Positions 57,645 to 64,000 of a stretch of 64,000 bases of DNA are shown in pieces. The notes under the pieces are model-generated. The model was not told where the DNA came from. It searched no databases and saw only the letters and a list, made by a program, of their open reading frames with translations. The stretch is from Sporosarcina gallistercoris (GTDB taxonomy: Bacteria; Bacillota; Bacilli; Bacillales_A; Planococcaceae), in contig NZ_JACSQY010000009.1 of NCBI RefSeq assembly GCF_014836415.1, positions 1 through 64,000 on the forward strand. Direction: 5' to 3'. The position numbers and the translations under genes are program-made. Within the stretch, counting starts at the first letter, position 1. Each line of letters begins with the position of its first letter.

Positions 57645-57742
57645 TGTGCATAACCTTTTCCACGTTATCCCCTTATAGCTACAGTCCTGAAGGCCGCTAT
57701 GAACAGCTTGTCCACACTTTATCCACTAACGAATGTGGATAA
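57645..57742. promoter_or_regulatory. DnaA-box cluster upstream of sda
   Basis: Several DnaA boxes (consensus TTATNCACA) lie in 100 bases: a perfect TTATCCACA on the minus strand at 57734-57742, TTATGCACA on the minus strand at 57645-57653, TTATCCACT at 57719-57727 and TTGTCCACA at 57708-57716, with two weaker ones near 57656-57673. In B. subtilis the sda promoter is also controlled by DnaA, which links replication state to sporulation. Confidence 0.85.
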
Positions 57743-57848
57743 TCGAACGGTTGTTCTTTTTTTAGTTATCTGATAAGTTTAAAACAAGCCGCTTTCCTCG
57801 TAATTGGGGAAAATGAATAAAACATTGCCGGAAGAAGGTGTCGTGCTT

Positions 57849-57980
57849 GTGAACAGACTCCCCGATGACCTGCTCATCCTATCTTATGTAAAAGCCATGG
57901 AACTAGAACTCAGTTCTGAGTTTATTCACCTTCTCAAATGTGAAGTGGATAAACGCAGTTTACTTTGTTTCCTTCATTGA
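57849..57980 (+). CDS. sda: Sporulation checkpoint inhibitor Sda
   Basis: A 43-residue helical hairpin protein that in B. subtilis binds the sporulation kinase KinA and stops the phosphorelay while replication is under way. The first helix reads LPDDLLILSYVKAMELE and the second EFIHLLKCEVDKRSL, matching the Sda pattern LSDELLIESY...FIELIENEIKRRSL. GTG at 57849 is chosen by alignment with AAGG 10 bases upstream; a GTG at 57843 and an ATG at 57813 are also in frame. The DnaA-box cluster upstream supports the call. The C-terminus (LCFLH) is shorter than usual. Confidence 0.85.
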   Translation: MNRLPDDLLILSYVKAMELELSSEFIHLLKCEVDKRSLLCFLH

Positions 57981-58041
57981 CATGTCGCAATAGCCAAACC
58001 TTTCAAGGAAAGCGGCGTAAGTGTACTACCTATATCTATCG

Positions 58042-58077
58042 AAAAATCAGCTGCCACCATTCAGACAGCTGATTTTT
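58042..58077. terminator. Terminator downstream of sda
   Basis: A 12-bp stem (AAAAATCAGCTG with CAGCTGATTTTT), symmetric and usable in both directions. Confidence 0.85.
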
Positions 58078-58127
58078 CAACGTCCAGGAACAGGCGTTTT
58101 TGATACGGAGTGACTTTGCATTCAATG

Positions 58128-58167
58128 AAAAAAGCCCCCTTGCCCACGTTTGTGGACAAAAGGACTT
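58128..58167 (-). terminator. Terminator of the third chemoreceptor
   Basis: On the minus strand AAGTCCTTTTGTCCAC pairs with GTGGGCAAGGGGGCTT over 16 positions with wobble pairs, then six T. Confidence 0.8.
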
Positions 58168-58178
58168 CCAGTTCTCTG

Positions 58179-59864
58179 TTATACAGTGAACTGCTGAATC
58201 ATTTCTTGTAAGTCTACCGCCTTATTGCTCAAATCTTGAGCCACTGCATTGATTTCCTCGATTGTTGCCATTTGTTCTTCCATCGCCGCTGCGTTCTGTT
58301 CTGTTTGGGCAGAGGCGCTGGTTGCTTGACCTGAAATTTCATTCACAGAAGCTGAAACTTCTTCAGCGCTTGCAGAAATCTGCTCTGTTGATGCGGAAAT
58401 CTCTGCGATTTGACTCGACATGATCTCAACAGCTTTTACAATCTCAAGGAACGTACGGCCCGCATTTTCAATGACGTGTACACCTTGCTCCACATTCACC
58501 ATGCTATCCGTGACGGATTGTTCGACGTTCTTTGTATCGGTTTGGATAGCCACCGTCAACTCGACAATCTGACTCGCGGACTTCTTCGATTCCTCTGCCA
58601 ATTTGCGGACTTCATCCGCAACGACTGCAAACCCTTTACCATGCTCTCCAGCACGTGCGGCTTCAATGGCGGCATTGAGTGCCAACAAATTGGTTTGTTC
58701 AGTAATTCCTGTTATCACTTTGGTAATGCTTTCAATTTCTTCAGACTGTCGACTCAACCGTTTGATAAGCTCGGATGTCTGGTTGGATGACTGATAAATG
58801 ATATCCATTTGTTCTTTCGCTGTTTCGATTGTTTGACCACTCTCAACAGCGATATTCTTTGTTTTTTCAGCACTGTCGTTCAGTTCGGCAGCCGATTCCG
58901 CAATCCGTTGGACACCTACAGCTGTTTCATCCATTGCAATTGAACTTTCACTCGCAGCAGAGGCAGATAATTGCGCACCTTGGGCAACAGAGTCGATCGA
59001 CTTGGCCATCTCTTCAGAGGATTGGGATACCTCATACGTACTTGCAGACAGCTCTTCCGCAGAAGCTGTCAAATGCAAAGCGTTATCATTCACTCCGCCA
59101 ATGAGTGTTCGAAGACTTTGTTTCATTCCATTGAAAGATTTTGCAAGATCATTCAGCTCATCTTTGGATTTCAGATGAATGTCCTCATCTGATAAGTTTC
59201 CAGATGCGACAACAGAAACTGCTTTGGACAGACGAATGACAGGTTTTGAGATACTACGTGTAATTGTTGTGGAAATGAGTCCAGCTAAGACTAATGCAAT
59301 CACACTTGCGCCTAGTAAACCCAACTTTGCGTTTTTCGCAGTTTTAAGTGCATTCTCATTTCCTATGTTCAATTGTTCATTTTGATAAGTAGTCATCTCT
59401 GTTACAGTTTCCCTAAGTCCATTATTGATGGGGCTCATTTTAGAATCCAACAAGTTAAGTGCCCTTTCTGAGTCACCCGCTTTTTTCAATTGGACGATTT
59501 CTTGGGATGTTGCATATAATTCCGAGTTTAATTTTTCTGTCTTATCAAGCAGCCCCTTCATCTTATCTGATTTGGCAAGTTGACGGATTCCTGCGATGGA
59601 TTGATTGATTGTCTCATAATGTTCGTCGAATTTATCCAAATCTTCCTGCTTCCCTAATAACAAATAGGAGCGGATATAGGAGCCTTCCAAGCCACTAGCT
59701 GCTTGGATGTTTTTCGCAAGAATCGTTTGTGCTACACGACTCTCCAGTAAAAACTTGTACTCATTTTCAATTTTAGCAATTTGATTGAAACTATATAACG
59801 ATGAAAGTAGAATCACAATTAAAACAATAGCAAATCCTCCATATAACTTCTTTCCAATCGACAT
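58179..59864 (-). CDS. Methyl-accepting chemotaxis protein (third)
   Basis: A 561-residue chemoreceptor with TM1 (about 7-27), an extracellular four-helix sensor (about 28-185), TM2 ([19 protein letters not shown]), HAMP with [17 protein letters not shown] and a canonical signalling tip ([20 protein letters not shown], then [20 protein letters not shown]). The extracellular domain is not similar to those of the other two receptors beyond the general helical pattern. A SigD-type promoter precedes it. Ligand unknown. Confidence 0.95.
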   Translation of the reverse strand: MSIGKKLYGGFAIVLIVILLSSLYSFNQIAKIENEYKFLLESRVAQTILAKNIQAASGLEGSYIRSYLLLGKQEDLDKFDEHYETINQSIAGIRQLAKSDKMKGLLDKTEKLNSELYATSQEIVQLKKAGDSERALNLLDSKMSPINNGLRETVTEMTTYQNEQLNIGNENALKTAKNAKLGLLGASVIALVLAGLISTTITRSISKPVIRLSKAVSVVASGNLSDEDIHLKSKDELNDLAKSFNGMKQSLRTLIGGVNDNALHLTASAEELSASTYEVSQSSEEMAKSIDSVAQGAQLSASAASESSIAMDETAVGVQRIAESAAELNDSAEKTKNIAVESGQTIETAKEQMDIIYQSSNQTSELIKRLSRQSEEIESITKVITGITEQTNLLALNAAIEAARAGEHGKGFAVVADEVRKLAEESKKSASQIVELTVAIQTDTKNVEQSVTDSMVNVEQGVHVIENAGRTFLEIVKAVEIMSSQIAEISASTEQISASAEEVSASVNEISGQATSASAQTEQNAAAMEEQMATIEEINAVAQDLSNKAVDLQEMIQQFTV

Positions 59865-59906
59865 TGGCCATCTCTCATTTCTATAATTAGTAAAAGCATA
59901 CTGTTA

Positions 59907-59933
59907 ATTTCGGTTCCTAAAGTCGATTGTTTA
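59907..59933 (-). promoter_or_regulatory. SigD-type promoter of the third chemoreceptor
   Basis: On the minus strand TAAA (59930-59933), 15 bases, ACCGAAAT (59907-59914), a full -35 match and six of eight in the -10, 42 bases upstream of the start codon. Confidence 0.55.
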
Positions 59934-60035
59934 TATTAAAAGCATTAAGTTTGTGACATAATTATGATTTTAAAATTATATTGAAATAACTAATACTGTT
60001 CCTCTCTGCACACACACTATTTTAAAAATCCGTAA

Positions 60036-60075
60036 AAAAAAGGGCTGGAAATGAATTTGTTTTCCAGCTCTTTTG
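60036..60075. terminator. Orphan terminator-like hairpin
   Basis: AAAAGGGCTGGAAA pairs with TTTCCAGCTCTTTT between A and T runs, with no gene ending nearby. It lies in the 930-base gap 59865-60795, which holds repeats and a transposase scar but no gene. Confidence 0.55.
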
Positions 60076-60117
60076 TCTTTTTGCATCGTTGCCTTTGAAA
60101 ATGAAGGATAACAGGCA

Positions 60118-60241
60118 GTTGATCTCCGTTCCGGACGAGCGCTTTCCGGGGGCTTGCCCTCAGCCTCCTCGTCGCTTCGCTTCTGCGGGGTCTTCGCGCT
60201 GCGCTGATCCCCAGGAGTCGCAGTCCTGCACTTCAATCAAC
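60118..60241. repeat. Intergenic palindromic repeat, second copy
   Basis: In reverse orientation to the copy in the ilv operon: GTTGAT end, CGCTTTCCGGGGGCTTGCCC, CAGCCTCCTCGTCGCTTCGC, TTCTGCGGGGTC, GGAGTCGC and an ATCAAC end. Length is about 124 bp. Confidence 0.82.
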
Positions 60242-60380
60242 TGAATTTCCCATGAGACATTCAGATCTTTCAAGCAAAGAACGTAGTTGACGGACTCCTA
60301 ATCTAGCAAGTATAACTAGATATAACCGAAGACTTGAGAAACTGATATGAAATCAAAGAAGTCTATGGATATGAAAAGAT

Positions 60381-60431
60381 ACAGTTGAACGCGTCTTTGC
60401 CGATGCTAAGGAGAAGCATAGTACGCGATGG
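60381..60431 (+). pseudogene. Transposase C-terminal remnant (IS1182-like)
   Basis: One plus-strand frame reads TVERVFADAKEKHSTRW over 17 codons. This is the strongly conserved C-terminal motif (I/T-ER-x-FADAKEKHGMRW) of IS1182-family transposases. Stop codons lie just upstream in the same frame and the similarity ends at the following repeat element, so it is only a scar. No terminal inverted repeats were found. Confidence 0.65.
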
Positions 60432-60450
60432 ATAATCCAAAACGCGCTTG

Positions 60451-60686
60451 CGGAGAGCGGCGACTCCAGAGGGATCAGTGAAAGCTGTCACAAAGAACAG
60501 CTTTTGCGAGTAAATGCGAAGCGTTAGGAGCACGTGTTTTCGAAGACCCTGGACGGAGCAAAGCGAGGGAGATGAGTGCTGGCTTAATTTCAGCAAAGTT
60601 CGCTAAAATACGGCAAATCGAACTCTTCGTGGTTCGATTGGCTGAGAGCAAGCCCCTCGGAAAGCGTCCGATCGCAGCGGAACTCA
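60451..60686. repeat. Intergenic palindromic repeat, third copy with insertions
   Basis: The family blocks are in order (GGCGACTCC, CGAAGACCC, GGAGCAAAGCGAGGGAGATGA, GGCTGAGAGCAAGCCC, GGAAAGCGTCCG) but two extra stretches of about 60 and 70 bases are inserted. Each insertion holds its own small hairpin (AAAGCTGT with ACAGCTTT; AATCGAAC with GTTCGATT). Confidence 0.72.
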
Positions 60687-60719
60687 AATTTTCATTGTTA
60701 ATTCTATTGTAAAAGAAAA

Positions 60720-60763
60720 AGACTATAGGCAAACCCAAGATTTCTGGAGTTTGTCTATAGTCT
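60720..60763 (-). terminator. Terminator of the SLH nucleotidase gene
   Basis: A 15-bp stem (AGACTATAGGCAAAC with GTTTGTCTATAGTCT, one wobble) followed on the minus strand by TTTTTC and TTTT. Confidence 0.88.
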
Positions 60764-60795
60764 GAAAAGACACTGTGAGTGCGTCTCTTCTCTTA

Positions 60796-63159
60796 TTACT
60801 TCAATTCATACTTCGCATACCCATCTTTCGTTGGTCCCACATACTGAATGCGGCTATCATCACCAAGATGCTGTTTCCCTTTTTCAGATGTTTCGAAGAT
60901 CATATTCGCTCCACTCACGGATTGAATCGACCAGTTGCCATCTGCAGAAGGATCGATTGGATCTACCGCTTTCATGTAATCGACAATTGCTTCACGGTTT
61001 TCGTATTGATACGAAATCGTATCTGTCGCGTTACGTACTCCAGGGAATTCACCGCTCGCACGATAGTTGTTCGTCACTACGATGAACTTCTGGTTCGGAT
61101 CAATCGGCTTGCCGTCAAACATGAGATTTTTCACTCGGTTTGCACCTTCGTTGACGACTTTTCCTGCACCGTCATATTTATTCGGCTGCGTCACGTCATA
61201 CTCATATGTGACCCCATCAATAACGTCAAACAAGTACGAACGGTAGTTTTCATTCAACACATTTTGTTCACCAGATTTACTTGGATCGATCTGGTTAAAT
61301 TGACCAGCTGACATTTCAAGCCATTCCTTCACATCAGCTCCTGTCATGACTAATCCTGTAATCGTGTTGTCGAACACATATAGATCTGCCATGTTTTTGA
61401 TGGCAATATCTCCAGCAGGGATGTCCGTATAATAGTCGGAGCCATATCTTCCGCCTGCTTTAAATGGTGCCCCTACTGATAATATCGGCAGGTCTGCGTA
61501 CTCTGTACCTGGAATTTGAGATGCAACATAACGCTTCTGCGCTTCCGTCACAATTTGAATCGATGGATCATCTTTCACAAGTGCGAAATAACTTGTGATC
61601 GGTGCTGTTGTTTTAGAAACCGGTGTACGGATATAGCTCAAGGTCCCCTCATGGGCTTCCTTGACTGCATTCATGACACGTTGGTTAACATCTTCTGAAT
61701 CTTTGTGGACTGCACGGAGCGATCCTTTTCCAGAGATGACTTTCCACTTGCCGTTTTCCATCTTCAACTCGTAATCGAGCAATCCAAGGTGGGTGCCGAA
61801 CTTACCTGGCATCACGACAGGAGTTCCATTCACTGTCCCTTGTGACTGATCCGCATTTTTCACGTCAGTAAAATCACCTGGGAACACTCCGTGGTTATGT
61901 CCTGTGAGAACGCCGTCGATGCCGTCAATTTCAGAAATCTGCCATGTAACGTCATCTTCGCCTTTTTCATGGACTTCATCGCCCATACCTGAGTGAGAGA
62001 GGACGAATACGACATCAGCTCCTGCCTTTTGGATTTCCGGCAAGAATTTCTTAACTGAATCTGCCCCATCTTCTACAGTGACCTTCCCTTCAAGAAGCGC
62101 GCCATCCCAACGCACGATTCCAGGTGCAACAATTCCGATAACACCGACTTTCAATTTGTGTTTCGCACCTTTGGAATCAGTTACTTCCTTATCCATGACA
62201 ATGTACGGATTGTAGCGGTTTTTACCTGTTTTCGCATCGTATACGTTTGCATTAAGAACCGGGAAACCAGACTGATCGATTACTTGGTCCAGATATTCCA
62301 GTCCGTAGTTGAACTCGTGGTTTCCTAGAGTCATCGCATCATAGCCAAGTGCTTGCATGGCAGCAAATGCAGGGTGTACTTCACCCTTTTCCAACGGATC
62401 CACACTCACTTTATACGTGCCGAGTGGAGTTCCTTGGATTAAATCCCCATTGTCGAACATAAGCGTGTTTTTCGATTCCGCACGTGCTTCATCAACCAAC
62501 ACACCTACTTTCGAAAGTCCGTAATCTTCTACCTTCATATCCTGATAGTAGTCATAGTTCACGAGGTTCATGTGAAGATCTGAAGTCCCCATTACACGAA
62601 GGGATACTGTCGCTTCGTCAGTCCCTGGGTATTGTTGACTCACTTTTACTAAACGATTTATAATTGCACGCATTTCATTTTTCATTACTGCTTGTTTCGG
62701 TTTTGCTGTGCGGTCTGAATATCCTTTCATCAGACCTAAGCCGATGCTTTGCGCCATTTCCGGACGCAACGAAGCCCCGAAGTCACGCTTGTCCTTAAAG
62801 CGGTCAAGGAGGGACATCGGATACGTTTGTTCTGTTTTTGCAGCGCGTGCTGAAATGACAAACGCCTGTTCACGTGTCAGTGAACCGTTTGTGTCGAACT
62901 TTGTAGTTGAGCGGCCTTGAACCAGACCTGCTTTCACTGCAGCTTCCACATAAGGTGCCAGCTGTTTGTCCACATCTTTGAATGTGAGTGATGCTCCATC
63001 GTGGGTCGGTAAGTTAAGCGCTGTCACAACTTGTTTAACAAACTCCCCACGTGTTGCTTCGTCCGATTTCGCTGCACTTGCTCCTTGAGGTATTACCAAA
63101 CTGCCAAGTGTCAGTAATAGGACAAGAAAACTGAATCCTACTTTTTTCAGCAAAGACAT
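60796..63159 (-). CDS. SLH-anchored 5'-nucleotidase / 2',3'-cyclic phosphodiesterase
   Basis: A surface metallophosphoesterase of 787 residues. Signal peptide to about residue 29 (PQGASAA). SLH-type domains cover about 30-200 (ATRGEFVKQVVTAL, LTREQAFVISARAA and a third, weaker one). The catalytic domain begins near 208 with GTSDLHMNLVNYDYY, DNGDLIQGTPLGTY, LGNHEFNYGLEYL, VLSHSGMGDE and LTGHNHGVFPG, all metal or phosphate ligands. The 5'-nucleotidase C-terminal domain follows (NEKYRSY-like LNENYRSYLFDVIDG). It would release phosphate and nucleosides from external nucleotides. The SLH domains make it a candidate SecA2/SlaP client. GGGAGATG precedes the ATG. Confidence 0.93.
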   Translation of the reverse strand: MSLLKKVGFSFLVLLLTLGSLVIPQGASAAKSDEATRGEFVKQVVTALNLPTHDGASLTFKDVDKQLAPYVEAAVKAGLVQGRSTTKFDTNGSLTREQAFVISARAAKTEQTYPMSLLDRFKDKRDFGASLRPEMAQSIGLGLMKGYSDRTAKPKQAVMKNEMRAIINRLVKVSQQYPGTDEATVSLRVMGTSDLHMNLVNYDYYQDMKVEDYGLSKVGVLVDEARAESKNTLMFDNGDLIQGTPLGTYKVSVDPLEKGEVHPAFAAMQALGYDAMTLGNHEFNYGLEYLDQVIDQSGFPVLNANVYDAKTGKNRYNPYIVMDKEVTDSKGAKHKLKVGVIGIVAPGIVRWDGALLEGKVTVEDGADSVKKFLPEIQKAGADVVFVLSHSGMGDEVHEKGEDDVTWQISEIDGIDGVLTGHNHGVFPGDFTDVKNADQSQGTVNGTPVVMPGKFGTHLGLLDYELKMENGKWKVISGKGSLRAVHKDSEDVNQRVMNAVKEAHEGTLSYIRTPVSKTTAPITSYFALVKDDPSIQIVTEAQKRYVASQIPGTEYADLPILSVGAPFKAGGRYGSDYYTDIPAGDIAIKNMADLYVFDNTITGLVMTGADVKEWLEMSAGQFNQIDPSKSGEQNVLNENYRSYLFDVIDGVTYEYDVTQPNKYDGAGKVVNEGANRVKNLMFDGKPIDPNQKFIVVTNNYRASGEFPGVRNATDTISYQYENREAIVDYMKAVDPIDPSADGNWSIQSVSGANMIFETSEKGKQHLGDDSRIQYVGPTKDGYAKYELK

Positions 63160-63314
63160 TCTTCATCTCCCTTTCAATTCATAGTTTTCATTCATTTTAA
63201 ACATACCACAGTTTTCAATTAGTTCAAATCTATCAATAAGGTTTAGCGAAACTATTACATTGTATTTACAATTCACTTGTTGTTGAATGGACGCCGGTAA
63301 TGGGTCCCGGTATT

Positions 63315-63423
63315 GAGAAACTTCGCTGAGTGTCCGAGAAACAGCTCGTTGTGTCGGACAACTCTCTTTATCTGATCGAGAATCCACCTTATTTGTCCGA
63401 GAACTTCCTAATCTGATCGACTA
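63315..63423. repeat. 21-bp tandem repeat array D
   Basis: Five units of about 21 bp (GAGAAACTTCGCTGAGTGTCC, here one base over a unit pattern; then GAGAAACAGC-, GACAACTCTC-, GAGAATCCAC- and GAGAACTTCC- starts, each ending TGTCC, TGTCG or TGATC). The pattern is that of array C at about 15160-15520. It lies in the 312-base gap 63160-63471 between two minus-strand genes. Confidence 0.85.
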
Positions 63424-63430
63424 TGTTAAA

Positions 63431-63456
63431 AGGACGACGCCCGCAAGCGTCGTCCT
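63431..63456 (-). terminator. Terminator of the partial nuclease gene
   Basis: A 10-bp stem (AGGACGACGC with GCGTCGTCCT) followed on the minus strand by TTTT. Confidence 0.8.
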
Positions 63457-63471
63457 CCGCTCAAGACCTAT

Positions 63472-64000
63472 TCAGCTCGCTACACCATGCCACGGCCATC
63501 GAATTCCAGGTTTTGTCAACTTACGACCGAAGCGGTCATAGAACTCAACATTTTCAGCGCTTGCACCGTTCACATAGCTAATCTTCAACACGTTCTCAGC
63601 TCCATAAATACGAAGCGGATTCGTTCCATCCACAACGACATTGCCTTGAACTGTCCACTTCGTATCAACAGTTAGGCCTTTTTCAGTCGGCTTCAAAATG
63701 AGTTTGTTATTCGCAAAGCCCAGTCCGCTAAGAATTGCATACTGACCAGTCAACGTAATCCCATTCGTTACGCGCGAGCGATAATCCATCGTAATGGAAG
63801 ACCCCTTCGCATCGACTGTCAGACTCGGCTTCTTATAATTCAATAAGAAGTAGTACTTGGTAACCGGGACATCTTCCCACTCGAATCCATCCGGATCACT
63901 CTTCGTCTTCAACGCTAGCTGCACAAGCACCGGATCGTGGTCACTTGCTCTGCCCGCCATATCCGTATAATCCGCGTTCACATGCAGCATATCGATTTCA
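63472..64000 (-). CDS. Extracellular nuclease-like protein, C-terminal part
   Basis: The frame is open to the window edge, so the N-terminus is missing and about 176 residues are visible. The first part contains GRASDHDPVLVQLAL, the closing motif of endonuclease/exonuclease/phosphatase domains with the catalytic Asp-His. The rest is a beta-rich tail (VTKYYFLLNYKKPSLTV, TNGITLTGQY) ending WPWHGVAS without an SLH domain or sorting signal. It probably belongs to a secreted nuclease such as the YhcR/NucH group. Its partner at 60796-63159, a surface nucleotidase, would act on the products; this link is inference. Confidence 0.75.
   Translation of the reverse strand, partial: EIDMLHVNADYTDMAGRASDHDPVLVQLALKTKSDPDGFEWEDVPVTKYYFLLNYKKPSLTVDAKGSSITMDYRSRVTNGITLTGQYAILSGLGFANNKLILKPTEKGLTVDTKWTVQGNVVVDGTNPLRIYGAENVLKISYVNGASAENVEFYDRFGRKLTKPGIRWPWHGVAS

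Noticed and set aside
57645..57742. DnaA-box cluster as a replication origin
   Set aside because: No dnaA, dnaN or AT-rich unwinding region adjoins it, and the following gene is sda, whose promoter is known to carry DnaA boxes.

Overview
The window looks like chromosomal DNA of a spore-forming, motile member of the Bacillales, most likely Sporosarcina or a close Planococcaceae relative. The reasons are the gene content and order: degS-degU-yvyE-LCP-tagO, hemE-hemH-hemY, lplJ-yhfH and lcfB match Bacillus subtilis neighbourhoods. SecA2 with an S-layer assembly protein, SLH-domain exported proteins and a ba3-type oxidase fit an S-layer-bearing aerobe. Genus is inference. No rRNA, tRNA, prophage, CRISPR array or intact insertion sequence was found.

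Layout. 0-7 kb: a FliS-like chaperone and a short flagellin share a divergent SigD-type promoter region; then a ComFB protein, a repeat cluster, an unknown small protein, an S9 peptidase and a chemoreceptor. 7-15 kb: fatty acyl-CoA synthetase under a FadR-like operator, a complete Bce-type antimicrobial-peptide sensing and transport module, lipoate ligase and YhfH. 15-19.9 kb: heme synthesis (hemE-hemH-hemY) and a divergent heme monooxygenase. 19.9-24.9 kb: M20 amidohydrolase, ComK, a YhjD-like protein, a lipoprotein and DegSU. 25-32.5 kb: envelope genes (YvyE, LCP ligase, TagO, SecA2, SlaP) and NagB. 32.7-35.1 kb: three-subunit ba3 cytochrome oxidase. 35-47 kb: an EAL protein, SCP2 protein, SDR, AmhX-like hydrolase, glycosyltransferase, NlpC/P60-SLH protein, a second chemoreceptor, an ArgH-like lyase and a class V aminotransferase. 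47-57.4 kb: the branched-chain amino acid cluster ilvD, T-box, ilvB-ilvH-ilvC-leuA-leuB-leuC-leuD, all on the minus strand. 57.6-64 kb: a small sda gene behind a DnaA-box cluster, a third chemoreceptor, repeats with a transposase scar, an SLH-anchored 5'-nucleotidase-like protein and the C-terminal end of an extracellular nuclease-like protein.

How the parts connect. DegSU, ComK, ComFB, Sda, flagellin and the chemoreceptors are all parts of the motility/competence/sporulation decision network of Bacilli. SecA2 and SlaP are candidates to export surface proteins, and two SLH-domain proteins that could be cargo lie in the same window.

The most unusual non-genic signal is a set of intergenic arrays with a 21-bp (or 42-bp) period, at 1-105, 6913-7220, about 15160-15520 and 63315-63423, and perhaps a diverged one at 1930-2372. 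In the clear arrays one frame reads a related seven-residue phrase around Glu-Thr-Ser, although the arrays do not look like genes.
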